A model generated the notes under the pieces. The model worked only from the letters and a program-made list of their open reading frames with translations, searched no databases and was not told the origin of the DNA. Shown here piece by piece: positions 1 through 8,834 of a stretch of 64,000 nt of DNA; position 1 is the stretch's first letter, and every line of letters starts with the position of its first letter. Source of the DNA: Anabaena sp. WA102 (GTDB lineage: Bacteria > Cyanobacteriota > Cyanobacteriia > Cyanobacteriales > Nostocaceae). The translations under genes and the position numbers were made by a program. The stretch is from contig NZ_CP011456.1 of assembly GCF_001277295.1 (NCBI RefSeq), positions 434,001 to 498,000 on the forward strand, read 5' to 3'.

Positions 1-621
1 AGAGAAGGAAGTATTTATACTGATGCTCCAATCAAGGTATTAGACCACGACTTTCCATCTTTGGCAACAGGAATAGCAATTCCACATGGGTTATATGATT
101 TAAAGGATAACATTGGTTTTATACAAATTGGTACTAGCCATGACACCAGCGAATTTGCCTGTGATTCAATCCGTTATTGGTGGAATAATTATGGCAAAAA
201 CCGCTACCAATTGGCTACCTCTATACTACTGTTATGTGATGGTGGTGGTAGCAACAGTTCTCGTTACTATGTATTCAAAGAAGCATTACAAGCTTTGGTG
301 AATGAAATTGGAATTGAAATTCGCATTGCTCACTATCCTCCTTATACATCTAAGTACAATCCGATTGAGCATCGGCTGTTTCCACATCTAAGTCGGGCTT
401 GTAAAGGTGTTATTTTCGACAGTGTTAACACTGTAGCTAAACTGATGGCAAAAGCTACTACTCAGAAAGGGTTACAGGTTTTTACGACCATCATTGATAA
501 AGCCTACCAAACCGGTAAGAAAGTTGCTGAGGGTTTTAAAGAAACAATGGAGATTTTCTTTGATGATTTTTTGCCACAGTGGAACTATACTGCTAAACCA
601 CAACAACATTTAGAATTGTAA
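1..621 (+). CDS. ISAzo13-like transposase, C-terminal part (cut by window edge)
   Basis: The frame is open from base 1, so the gene begins outside the window and only about 206 C-terminal residues are visible. The stretch around 220-420 reads LLCDGGGSNSSRYYVF, then HYPPYTSKYNPIEHRLF. This matches the DGGGSNSSR and PYTSKxNPIEHRLF signature of ISAzo13-family DDE transposases; the aspartate and the later glutamate are part of the catalytic triad. It would catalyse cut-and-paste movement of its own element. The stop codon lies about 20 bases before sequence that resumes a J-domain gene, so this is the right side of an insertion. Confidence 0.9.
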   Translation, partial: REGSIYTDAPIKVLDHDFPSLATGIAIPHGLYDLKDNIGFIQIGTSHDTSEFACDSIRYWWNNYGKNRYQLATSILLLCDGGGSNSSRYYVFKEALQALVNEIGIEIRIAHYPPYTSKYNPIEHRLFPHLSRACKGVIFDSVNTVAKLMAKATTQKGLQVFTTIIDKAYQTGKKVAEGFKETMEIFFDDFLPQWNYTAKPQQHLEL

Positions 622-639
622 GTTATTTAATCCACATTC
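1..639 (+). mobile_element. ISAzo13-like insertion sequence, right part
   Basis: The element holds the transposase above plus a short 3' tail. Its right boundary is placed near 637-640 because the J-domain reading frame becomes recognisable from there (L-K-V-S-N-N-A-S). The left end and any target duplication are outside the window. Confidence 0.7.
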
Positions 640-1302
640 CTAAAAGTTAGTAACAATGCAAGTCTTGCGGAGATTAAACAAGCTTATCGCCGCTTGGTGA
701 AAATTTTTCATCCTGATAGTAATCAAGAAATCACAGACAATGAACAAATTATTCGTGTTAATGCTGCCTATGAGGTTTTAAGTGACAGTAAAAGTCGTTT
801 TAATTATGATGAAAAACTCCGTCACAGTCAGCAACAATTTCATCAAGTTCGCCAAAAACGTGCCGAGTCTGCCCAACAGCACCACAAAGCAACTAGGAAA
901 ACGAGAAAAGATGTTGATGAAAACGTCGAAGAATGGTTACGTTTAGTTTATAAACCAGTAAATCGGATACTTTCGACAATTCTCAATTCTTTAGAATCAC
1001 AAATTGACGAATTAGCCGCAGATCCTTTTGATGATGATCTTTTAGACGAATTTCAAGATTATTTAGCATCCTGTCGGGAAGATTTACGAGACGCACAAAT
1101 TAAGTTTCGTTCTTTGCCAAATCCTACTAGTTTTGCAGCCGCAGCAGCCCATATTTACTATTGTATGAGTCAAGTGGCAGATGGAATAGAGGAGTTAGCC
1201 TACTTCCCATTAAGCTATGATGATCGTTATTTGCACACAGGACAAGAATTATTTCGGATAGCGAAAAGATTGTATCGGGAAGCGCAAGAGTCGGTTACTT
1301 GA
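640..1302 (+). pseudogene. J-domain (DnaJ-like) protein, 5' end removed by the ISAzo13-like insertion
   Basis: Reading in frame from 640 gives LKVSNNASLAEIKQAYRRLV followed by the HPD motif (near 708-716) and NAAYEVLSD, which are helices II and III of a J domain. Helix I and the start codon are missing, replaced by insertion sequence. The remaining roughly 170 residues are a charged, helical C-terminal region of unknown function. J proteins stimulate the ATPase of Hsp70 through HPD. An ATG-like start could be taken at 694 (GTG), but that would begin in the middle of the J domain, so the gene is best treated as disrupted. An Hsp70 gene lies 39 kb away in this window; no direct link is implied. 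Confidence 0.8.
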
Positions 1303-1318
1303 TGAGACATACTCAAAG

Positions 1319-1687
1319 TTACAAAATATCATCAACGATAACCGTACCACCATCACAGAAATCTATACTGAGATGATAATCTGCAAGTAGCGCAGTTCCA
1401 ATCAGAGGACGACTACCCATTGCCAATACTGCAATCTCGCGTTCTATACCTTGCCAGAGAATAGTTGCCAAATGAACATTGACTCCAATACTGGAATTAT
1501 CAGCCAAATTTGCATCAATTCGAGCAATGTATGGCAGCCCAAGTTCTGTAATTACAACTGGGGGTAAAGTTAAAAAACCTTCAAAACCCGTATCAACAAC
1601 ACATTCAATTTCTATATTTGCAGGTTCTGATAAACAAATAATCAAATTAATTCGAGCTTGAAGCCCAAATACGTTTCCATGTATCAC
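1319..1687 (-). CDS. Clan AA (retropepsin-like) aspartic protease
   Basis: This is a 122-residue protein with the core VVDTGFEGFLTLP, the D-T-G active-site signature of single-domain retropepsin-like proteases, followed by a hydrophobic strand and a second conserved region (SRPLIGTALL) that corresponds to the flap and core of the fold. Such small proteins must dimerise to build one active site. The start is GTG; its G is the last base of the TAG stop of the upstream gene (1687-1977), so the two are translationally coupled. The substrate is unknown. Family assignment is fairly sure; physiological role is not. Confidence 0.8.
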   Translation of the reverse strand: MIHGNVFGLQARINLIICLSEPANIEIECVVDTGFEGFLTLPPVVITELGLPYIARIDANLADNSSIGVNVHLATILWQGIEREIAVLAMGSRPLIGTALLADYHLSIDFCDGGTVIVDDIL

Positions 1688-1977
1688 TATGTTGTCCTAA
1701 TTAATGTACCACCAACAGCATAAACTGCATTAAAGCCGATTCTTCCTGCCCAAATTGGGGCATCAGGTTGTTTTGCTTGCAATCGGCGACTTGTAATAAT
1801 TAAATCATCACCAATTTCATATTCACCAGTTTCTACATTAATTGAAATAATTTTGCCAATGTTCTCTGTTTTCTCTGCTAAAGGACGAATGATTTTTTCA
1901 TAGATTTCTTTGCCCCGGTTGGTAATTTCTTCACCACTGATTTTAGGGTTAAGCATAGAGAGAACCTTCCAATTCAA
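1687..1977 (-). CDS. Conserved hypothetical protein paired with the aspartic protease
   Basis: This 96-residue soluble protein has no transmembrane segment. It reads MNWKVLSMLNPKISGEEI, a helical N-terminal half, then a beta-rich C-terminal half with VETGEYEIGDDLI and GRIGFNAVYAVGGT. It ends by sharing one base with the GTG start of the clan AA protease gene, so both are probably made from one transcript. The arrangement resembles a toxin-antitoxin or regulator-protease pair, but no known antitoxin domain can be named from sequence alone. Function unknown. Confidence 0.7.
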   Translation of the reverse strand: MNWKVLSMLNPKISGEEITNRGKEIYEKIIRPLAEKTENIGKIISINVETGEYEIGDDLIITSRRLQAKQPDAPIWAGRIGFNAVYAVGGTLIRTT

Positions 1978-2072
1978 GTTAATATACTTCTGTTATGATT
2001 CTAATACAGAAACTACAGTATGGTTAACAAGCCAAACATCTGACGGACTCCTGACTCTTAACTCCTGCTGTA

Positions 2073-2681
2073 TTAACCGATAGGATAACATCCCGGATTG
2101 ACGGCATGGATAAATTCACTACCGGCTAATGGTCTTCCCCGTTTATAAGCTGCTTCTTGCGGTTGTCCCCAACCTAGTTGTAAAATAATTTCTAGAAAGT
2201 TCGGATTTTCCCACTTTAATAAAGTTGCCCATTCTGTTCTTTGGACAATTCTTTCTACATCTACTGTGTTTACTTTTTGATGTTGTTTACCATTACTAAG
2301 ACTTAAATATAAATCCATGTCTTCTGTCACCAGATACCAAAATTCCAAAAGAGAATCTTTGGCAGGTTTCAAGATTTCTAAATCGCTTTCTAAGGCAATC
2401 AATTCTGGATCAATTTCTGGATAATGAAGATTTTTGCCTTTCACTTGAATATCTTTCCAGATAATGCCAGAAACTTGATTTTCTCGTTGATATTCATGAA
2501 TAGAGGCTTTAAAATCTTGGTAAGCTGTGAATCTTTGTACTCCGTCGGTTTTAATAAACGGATCTATGACAGGATTACTAGCAACAGTTATATCTAACTT
2601 TAACCTTTCTCCTTTTAAGCAAGCTTGGCGTTCGATTGCCAAAATCTGAATTAACTCTTGGGTATTGTAAATATTTGACAT
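2073..2681 (-). CDS. Hypothetical protein, 202 aa
   Basis: I do not recognise this protein. It starts at ATG (2681) and is soluble, acidic to neutral and without a signal peptide. Features visible are a helical N-terminus (NTQELIQILAIERQACLKGERL), a central acidic stretch and a C-terminal segment rich in glycine and aromatic residues ending in HAVNPGCYPIG. It is monocistronic, and a 430-base repeat-bearing spacer separates it from the divergent RDD gene. The long clean frame and ordinary codon use support a real gene. Confidence 0.65.
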   Translation of the reverse strand: MSNIYNTQELIQILAIERQACLKGERLKLDITVASNPVIDPFIKTDGVQRFTAYQDFKASIHEYQRENQVSGIIWKDIQVKGKNLHYPEIDPELIALESDLEILKPAKDSLLEFWYLVTEDMDLYLSLSNGKQHQKVNTVDVERIVQRTEWATLLKWENPNFLEIILQLGWGQPQEAAYKRGRPLAGSEFIHAVNPGCYPIG

Positions 2682-2782
2682 CAGAACAAGACCTAATTAG
2701 TTATTAGTTATTAGTTATGAAACTAATTGTTAATTTTGTGTCAGATGGTCATCAAGATTGAGTGAAGATTTACAGCAGAATT

Positions 2783-2813
<31 letters not shown>

Positions 2814-3113
2814 AAGTAAAAAGAGTTTGCTGTCTGGTTTTGAATTTAGATCCTGTACCTTATTAATCTGCAATCTGATTTAATTATTATCTCTTAATAT
2901 AAATATAAATGCCGTATCAGAATCAACTATTTGTTGTATTGTTTATTTCAGGGAATAAAAATTGATACAGATCCTTTAAATACCTTCTGTGAAGGGAGGG
3001 AACAGTTTCAACTATCTGCATATCCTCAATTTTCCAGATCCGACAAAGAAATATGCTGTAAGTCTACACAGATTTAAATAAATTTAAATTCTACCACTAG
3101 CGAGGTAAAGAGG

Positions 3114-3668
3114 ATGACTCTTGTTAAAGCAAATCAAAGACACTACCCCAAAGGGGATCTTACTCGTCGAGGAATGGCTTTAGCTATGGACTTTTTCGGT
3201 GCATGGTTACTGAGTTCTATAGTGAGAAGTAATGAAATTGGTATTCAATTTGCCCAAATCTTTGTGTTTATTTTTGCTTGGTTAATTTTTCGCGTAGTCG
3301 TAGTTTACAACAATCAGGGACAAAGTTTAGGACGTTGGGCGTTTGATTTAAAGATCCTAGAAGTCGTAAATGGGGAAATAGTCAACAGAATCCCGCAATT
3401 TCAGACATTATTACTGCGAGAAGGGATTATTTGCTTTTCTAGCTTATTATTATCCATTTTCCTGGGGAATATCATCCTCAACCCCGCTGCTGTTGTATTA
3501 TTGCTTCCCTTAATCATTGACGGGGGTGCGGCTTTATCTGATACTCAGATGCGTCAGGCTTTCCATGACCGCTTTTTTCGGACGGTTATAGTTTCTTCCC
3601 GTCGGGGTTATTCATTAGATATAAAAATTAAACGGTTGGTTGAAAAATTTCCCCGAAATATGAGATAA
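3114..3668 (+). CDS. RDD family membrane protein
   Basis: This is a 184-residue integral membrane protein. The N-terminal RRGMALAMDFFGAWLLSS carries the R...D arrangement that defines RDD proteins, followed by three or four hydrophobic segments (about residues 20-40, 45-65, 105-125 and 128-145). The motif NNQGQSLGRWAFDLKI is the second conserved block of the family. A purine-rich GAGG site lies directly before the ATG, which supports the start. It sits 47 bases upstream of rpmG on the same strand and could be co-transcribed. RDD proteins are mostly uncharacterised; some act in ion transport. Confidence 0.8.
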   Translation: MTLVKANQRHYPKGDLTRRGMALAMDFFGAWLLSSIVRSNEIGIQFAQIFVFIFAWLIFRVVVVYNNQGQSLGRWAFDLKILEVVNGEIVNRIPQFQTLLLREGIICFSSLLLSIFLGNIILNPAAVVLLLPLIIDGGAALSDTQMRQAFHDRFFRTVIVSSRRGYSLDIKIKRLVEKFPRNMR

Positions 3669-3715
3669 TAACCATTTGTGTTAATTATCCTCCAGGCTTT
3701 ACAGTTTGTAAGATT

Positions 3716-3910
3716 ATGGCTAAAAGTAAAGGTGCGCGCATAATAGTGACACTAGAATGCACCGAGTGTCGGACAAATCCAGATAAACGTTCCCCTGGCG
3801 TATCTCGTTATACCAGTACCAAGAACCGTAGGAACACAACCAACCGTTTAGAACTGAAAAAGTTCTGTACCCACTGCAATAAACACACAGTTCACAAGGA
3901 AATTAAGTAA
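3716..3910 (+). CDS. rpmG: 50S ribosomal protein L33
   Basis: The 64-residue protein MAKSKGARIIVTLECTEC shows the L33 pattern with two CxxC pairs (CTEC near residue 15-18 and CTHC near residue 52-55), the zinc-binding C+ form. L33 is a small protein of the large ribosomal subunit near the E site. Length and sequence fit cyanobacterial and plastid L33. The stop codon is two bases before the rpsR start, so the two genes form an operon, as usual in cyanobacteria and plastids. Confidence 0.97.
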   Translation: MAKSKGARIIVTLECTECRTNPDKRSPGVSRYTSTKNRRNTTNRLELKKFCTHCNKHTVHKEIK

Positions 3911-3912
3911 GA

Positions 3913-4128
3913 ATGAGTTACTATCGTCGTCGCCTTTCTCCAATTAAGCCCGGAGATGCCATTGATTACAAAGATGTAGATTTGTTGCGGAAGTTTCTTA
4001 CCGAACGTGGTAAAATTTTGCCTCGGAGAATCACTGGTTTAACCTGTCAGCAACAACGCGCCCTGACTTTAGCCATTAAACGCGCCCGGATTGTGGCTTT
4101 GTTACCCTTCATTAACGCCGAAGGTTAG
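3913..4128 (+). CDS. rpsR: 30S ribosomal protein S18
   Basis: The 71-residue S18 has the conserved core DYKDVDLLRKFLTERGKIL, RRITGLT and IKRARIVALLPFINAEG. It binds the platform of the small subunit with S6. The protein ends with NAEG, the normal cyanobacterial C-terminus. Its stop codon is unusual: TA comes from the exon, while the final G (4128) is also the first base of a group II intron (GTGCG). In unspliced RNA S18 therefore ends at the usual place; in spliced RNA the stop may be lost (see findings). In cyanobacteria the next operon gene is normally an RNase II/R-type exonuclease, which here lies beyond the intron. Confidence 0.97.
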   Translation: MSYYRRRLSPIKPGDAIDYKDVDLLRKFLTERGKILPRRITGLTCQQQRALTLAIKRARIVALLPFINAEG

Positions 4129-6336
4129 TGCGATTCGTTGTTAGCTGAATCACGGTAATCAGTCCGTACATAAGCTAACCAACCCAATCCAATCATGGAG
4201 AAAGGTTGAACTCTCGGTCTGATATGGGTGAAAGTCCCATCTACCAGACTCAGGTATGACTCCCTAACTGCCCACGATGACCCGACTCGGTTTCGGGAGG
4301 TCGAAGCTGGGAACAGGACGCAATCAGACATCCGTTGTGGGATGACACTTGGCGTTAACGGGGAGTTCCTATGGTGAAACAGAGCCTAGAAAAGCAACCT
4401 ACGGCGAGGCAGGACACAACAGCAAAACCTGACCTCACTGGAGTTAATACCCGCCGCATCTTAACCTGATAGCGGCAAGAGTCTAGGGAATCCAGTGGTT
4501 GAATTGGCTACACCTAACGGAACTAACAATCAACCGAGGGAACGAATAAAAACGGATTGAGGGTCTAAGGGCGGTCGAACCCTATAAGTAGGCTGGACGA
4601 GCAGCGTAATTCCTTCAATTCGGGTAGGACAGACCGTAATTGGTCTGAGGTGTTCAGAATACACAAATTGGAGCAGAGCATGATTAGACACAGAGAAAAC
4701 TCTAGTGAATCCTGGAAGACGTTGCCCTGGAAGAAATTTCGCCGCAACATATTCTGCCTACAAAAACGAGTGTATAAAGCGGTTCAAGTTGGCGACAAGC
4801 GTAAAGCTAAGTCCCTACAAAAGCTGATTCTGAAATCAACCGCAGCAAGATTACTGGCTATCCGTCAAGTAACACAGCTAAATGCTGGGAAAAAGACCGC
4901 AGGAATTGACGGCAAAAAGTCCCTTAACTTTAAGGAACGCTTTGAGCTTAATGAACTGCTAAAGGCATCCGTTAGCAACTGGAAACACCAGGAGCTAAGA
5001 GAAATACCCATCCCCAAAAAGGACGGTACTAACAGGATGTTGAAAGTCCCCACTATTGCAGATAGAGCATATCAATGCCTTATCAAATACGCATTAGAAC
5101 CAGCCCACGAAGCAACCTTCCATGCAAATAGCTATGGGTTTAGAACGGGACGCTCGGCTCATGACGCACAGAAAATCCTGTTCCTCAACTTACGCTCATT
5201 TTGCAATGGAAAAGATAAACGAGTTATAGAACTCGATATCGAAAAATGCTTTGATAGGATAAACCACACCGCAATCATTGATAAACTCATCGCCCCCAAG
5301 AGTATAAGACAAGGAATCTTCCGATGTCTCAAAGCCGGAGTCAATCCAGAGTTCCCCGAACAAGGAACACCTCAAGGCGGGGTGGTAAGTCCACTATTAG
5401 CTAACATCGCCTTAAATGGGATTGAAAGTATTCATAGATACCATAATCAAGGTTACAGAATCACAGACAAAACCCCAAAGGAACATATTATTGAGCCAAC
5501 AATCCGTTACGCGGATGACATGGTGATAATACTCCGACTCCAAGATGATGCCACCGAAATACTTGACAAAATCAGTCAGTTCCTAGCAGAGCGGGGAATG
5601 AAAGTCAGTGAGAAAAAGACAAAGCTAACCGCCGCGACAGATGGGTTTGATTTCCTCGGCTGGCATTTCAAAGTCCAGAAAAACGGGAAGTTTAGATGCG
5701 CCCCATCAGCGGACAACTTTAAAGCTTTTCGCAAGAAAGTAAAATTCATCGTCAACAACTCGAATTATGGCGCTACCACAAAGGCGGAGAAATTAGCCCC
5801 TGTAGTTAGAGGTTGGAGGAATTACCACCGCTTCTGCAAGATGGACGGGTCTAGAAACTCGTTATTCCACATCGAAACAAGAGCTTTCAGGGTATTCAAC
5901 AAGGAATCAAAACAAAAACGCTACTCTAGTAAACAATTACTAGATAAGGCGTTTCCATCAGTCCCTTACTCCGAAAACAAACACATCAATGTCAAAGGTG
6001 AGAAATCACCCTACGACGGAGATTTAAGTTACTGGAGCGAACGTAACAGCAAGCTCTATGACAACCATACCTCTAAAGCCCTCAAACGGCAAAGCCATAA
6101 ATGTGGTCATTGTGGACTAAAAATGCTTAGTGACGAGAAGGTACATTTACATCATATAGATGGAAACCACCAAAGCTGGAAAACTAAAAACCTTCTAGCA
6201 ATCCACGAAAGCTGCCACGATTACATACACATGAGCAAAAGCGCAAGCTAAGAACATCGGAAGCTGGGTGCGGTGAAAGTCGCACGCCCAGATTTAACAG
6301 AGAGGGGCGGGAAATAATATTCCCCCTCGACTCTAC
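4128..6336 (+). mobile_element. Group II intron with maturase ORF, inserted at the rpsR stop codon
   Basis: The 5' end GTGCG at 4128-4132 fits the GUGYG consensus of group II introns. About 520 bases of structured RNA (domains I-III) precede the ORF in domain IV. Domain V is clear at 6261-6294 (AAGCTGGGTGCGGTGAAAGT continuing into CGCACGCCCAG), with the AGC catalytic triad and GAAA tetraloop. Domain VI follows at about 6299-6334, with a candidate bulged branch-point A in CTCGACTCTAC. The 3' end is set at 6336 (AC), which puts the branch A seven bases from the end. It is inserted sense to the operon. The 293 bases from 6337 to the RNase gene contain no gene, only short TTTTGGAT repeats at the exon start. 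Confidence 0.88.
4680..6251 (+). CDS. ltrA: Group II intron reverse transcriptase/maturase with HNH endonuclease
   Basis: The intron-encoded protein has, in order, an N-terminal RT0-RT1 region, the palm with LDIEKCFDRI and the catalytic YADD (near 5510), maturase domain X around DFLGWHFKVQ and WRNYHRFC, and a C-terminal HNH nuclease with CGHCGLKM and HLHHIDGNHQS. It folds and splices its host intron and drives retrohoming. All domains look intact, so the element may be active. ATG 4680 is preferred because GGAG lies six bases upstream; a GTG at 4650 would add ten residues. Confidence 0.93.
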   Translation: MIRHRENSSESWKTLPWKKFRRNIFCLQKRVYKAVQVGDKRKAKSLQKLILKSTAARLLAIRQVTQLNAGKKTAGIDGKKSLNFKERFELNELLKASVSNWKHQELREIPIPKKDGTNRMLKVPTIADRAYQCLIKYALEPAHEATFHANSYGFRTGRSAHDAQKILFLNLRSFCNGKDKRVIELDIEKCFDRINHTAIIDKLIAPKSIRQGIFRCLKAGVNPEFPEQGTPQGGVVSPLLANIALNGIESIHRYHNQGYRITDKTPKEHIIEPTIRYADDMVIILRLQDDATEILDKISQFLAERGMKVSEKKTKLTAATDGFDFLGWHFKVQKNGKFRCAPSADNFKAFRKKVKFIVNNSNYGATTKAEKLAPVVRGWRNYHRFCKMDGSRNSLFHIETRAFRVFNKESKQKRYSSKQLLDKAFPSVPYSENKHINVKGEKSPYDGDLSYWSERNSKLYDNHTSKALKRQSHKCGHCGLKMLSDEKVHLHHIDGNHQSWKTKNLLAIHESCHDYIHMSKSAS

Positions 6337-6629
6337 CAGAATATTTTGGATTTTGGATTTTGGATTGTCCAAAAAAAGTAGCATTTGCATGGATATTGCC
6401 TGGTTACTTTGGGTCCAAAATCTAAAATTTAATATTTAATGTTAGGAAATTGCCAAAAACATTTAATTAATTCATTCTCAAAAATGGTACGATATCGCTA
6501 AATTTGAGAATGAAATTGTCAAAGGTGATAGCATTCTTCATAGCAAATTATTAAATAAAGGATTAAATACCCGTTATTTAATCCGCAATCTCCAGTCTAA
6601 AAATCTAAAAATATTAAAGTGCGACAGTT

Positions 6630-8690
6630 GTGGATAAGGGGACGTTAGTTGAATTTAGGGTTCAAAGCGATCGCCGTCTAGGAGTGGTGGATCGTCCAGA
6701 CGGTAAAACTCGTTGGTTTGTAGTAGATGAACGTGGTCAATCCCACAGTCTTGCACCTCGCCAATTTACCTACACAGTGAATGGACAAACCTATAAACCA
6801 GGCGAAATCGCTGATTTCTTAAGTCAAGTCCAACCTTATCTAGATCCATCAAGTCTAGAGATAGCGTGGGAACTACTCATTGAAGATGGAGAAACTGTCA
6901 CTCCTAGCCAATTGGCAAATATATTATTTTCGGAATCCACGCTTCCTCAGTGTTATGCAGCCCATTATTTGTTATCGGAGGATAAACTCTATTTCAAACA
7001 AAAAGGAGACGCTTACGAACCCCGCAGCACGGCACAAGTAGCAGAACGCAAACACCAGATTGAAGTAGAATCCCAAAAAGCCAGGGGACAGCAGGAATTT
7101 TTAGCCCGTGTAGAACAGGCACTTCAGGGACAAGTAGTAGAATGGCAACGACTAGACCGCCAACGCTTAGAAGCCATAGAAAAGTATGCGACTTTGTTAG
7201 CTGATGTTGTCATGCTCAAGGTAAATTACGACTCTTTAGCTCGTGCTTGTCCGCCTTCAGCCCCAGTATTAGAAACTATGAATATGCTGGGACGTTCTGC
7301 TACGCCCCAGGCGGCATTTCAACTTTTGATAGATTTGGGTTGGTGGACTTCCCATGAGAATCTGTTTCTGCGCCGTTCATCAATCTCCGTTCAATTTCCG
7401 CAAAAGGTATTAGAAGTGGCGCAAAAACGTTGGGATTTTCCTCCTACAGATTTGGACACAAACCGTCTTGATCTTACACATCTCAAGGTGTACACCATTG
7501 ATGATGAAAGCACTACGGAAATAGACGATGGTTTGAGTTGGGAGGTATTACCAGATGGTAAGCAACGGTTATGGGTACATATTGCTGACCCCACCCGGTT
7601 ACTAATACCGGATGATGAGTTGGATTTGGAAGCCAGAAAACGGGGGAGTACGGTTTATTTACCGACGGGGATGATTCCTATGTTTCCAGAGGTGTTGGCT
7701 ACAGGTCCCATGAGTTTGGTACAGGGGAAGGTCTGTTGCGCCCTCAGCTTTGGGGTGATTTTAGATGAAGTTGGGGCGGTTGAAGATTATTGTATCCACG
7801 CTGGTTTGATCAAGCCTACCTATCGTCTTACCTACGAGGATGTTGATGAGATGTTGGAGTTGGGAGTACAGGCTGAACCGGAAATTGAGGCGATCGCTAA
7901 TTGGGCAAAAATCCGCAAAAATTGGCGTTATGGTCAAGGCGCTATCAGTATCAATATGCCCGAAGCCATGATCAAAGTCAAAGACGATAATATTAATATT
8001 GATGTTTTAGATGATTCTTCATCCCGCCAATTAGTCGCAGAAATGATGATTCTTGCTGGCGAAGTAGCAGCGCGTTATGGTCAAACCCATAATATCCCTC
8101 TCCCCTTTCGTGGTCAACCCCAACCAGAATTACCCCCAGACGAGGAATTACTGCAACTCCCCGCTGGTTTTGTGCGTTCCTGTGCCATGCGTCGCTGTAT
8201 GCCTAAGAGTGAAATGAGCATTACACCGATGCGTCACGCTGGGCTGGGTTTAGATACCTACACTCAAGCAACCTCTCCCATTCGTCGTTATAGCGACTTA
8301 CTCACCCACTTCCAACTGAAAGCACATTTACGCGGTGAAGGTTTACCTTTCTCTGCTGAACAACTCAAAGAAGTGATGATGACAGTCATGAGTACCACCC
8401 AAGAAGCAACAATGGTGGAACGACAAACTAATAGATATTACGCCTTAGAATATTTACGTCGTCATCCTGAACAAGTTTGGCAGGTGACAGTATTAATGTG
8501 GTTACGAGAGGATAGCAATTTAGCACTAATTTTACTAGAAGATTTGGGGTTACAGTTGCCTATGTCCTTCCGGCGTTCTGTCAGTTTGGGAGAAAATTTA
8601 TTAGTGAAAGTTAGTTTGGCTGATCCCCAAAAAGATATGATTCATTTCCAAGAAATTATGTATCAGGAAGCCCAATCGGTTACAAATTAA
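6630..8690 (+). CDS. RNase II/R-family 3'-5' exoribonuclease
   Basis: The 686-residue protein has an N-terminal SH3-like/cold-shock-like segment (VEFRVQSDRRLGVVDRPDG), a helical linker, and the RNB catalytic domain starting near residue 280. TIDDESTTEIDDGLS at about 289-303 supplies the acidic metal ligands, and HIADPTRLL follows. It degrades mRNA and processes structured RNA from the 3' end. The start is GTG; TTG just upstream is possible. In cyanobacteria this gene commonly follows rpmG-rpsR; here a group II intron of 2.2 kb lies between, which may change its expression. Whether to call it rnb or rnr cannot be settled from length alone. Confidence 0.93.
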   Translation: MDKGTLVEFRVQSDRRLGVVDRPDGKTRWFVVDERGQSHSLAPRQFTYTVNGQTYKPGEIADFLSQVQPYLDPSSLEIAWELLIEDGETVTPSQLANILFSESTLPQCYAAHYLLSEDKLYFKQKGDAYEPRSTAQVAERKHQIEVESQKARGQQEFLARVEQALQGQVVEWQRLDRQRLEAIEKYATLLADVVMLKVNYDSLARACPPSAPVLETMNMLGRSATPQAAFQLLIDLGWWTSHENLFLRRSSISVQFPQKVLEVAQKRWDFPPTDLDTNRLDLTHLKVYTIDDESTTEIDDGLSWEVLPDGKQRLWVHIADPTRLLIPDDELDLEARKRGSTVYLPTGMIPMFPEVLATGPMSLVQGKVCCALSFGVILDEVGAVEDYCIHAGLIKPTYRLTYEDVDEMLELGVQAEPEIEAIANWAKIRKNWRYGQGAISINMPEAMIKVKDDNINIDVLDDSSSRQLVAEMMILAGEVAARYGQTHNIPLPFRGQPQPELPPDEELLQLPAGFVRSCAMRRCMPKSEMSITPMRHAGLGLDTYTQATSPIRRYSDLLTHFQLKAHLRGEGLPFSAEQLKEVMMTVMSTTQEATMVERQTNRYYALEYLRRHPEQVWQVTVLMWLREDSNLALILLEDLGLQLPMSFRRSVSLGENLLVKVSLADPQKDMIHFQEIMYQEAQSVTN

Positions 8691-8744
8691 GGCGTTCGCC
8701 TTTGGCGTGGCGCAGTTGTATTATATTCGCCAAAAACTTTTCAA

Positions 8745-8785
8745 ATAATCTCTCACGCAGAGGCGCAGAGTCGCAGAGAGTAAGA
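8745..8785. repeat. Dispersed CTCACGCAGAGGCGCAGAG-type repeat
   Basis: This is one member of a dispersed family seen repeatedly in the window (for example near 20960, 32757, 44170 and 45340, and inside the MITE copies), built from tandem GGCGCAAAG or GGCGCAGAG units after CTCACGC. It lies between the exonuclease and the metalloprotease genes. Confidence 0.75.
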
Positions 8786-8834
8786 GTTTGAATTTCATCC
8801 CTCTATCAAGTAATAATTATTAGGAACTTTGGGA

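Noticed and set aside
4125..4750. Minus-strand open frames of 61-68 residues
   Set aside because: They lie in the structured 5' domains of the group II intron and overlap its conserved start; no protein features.
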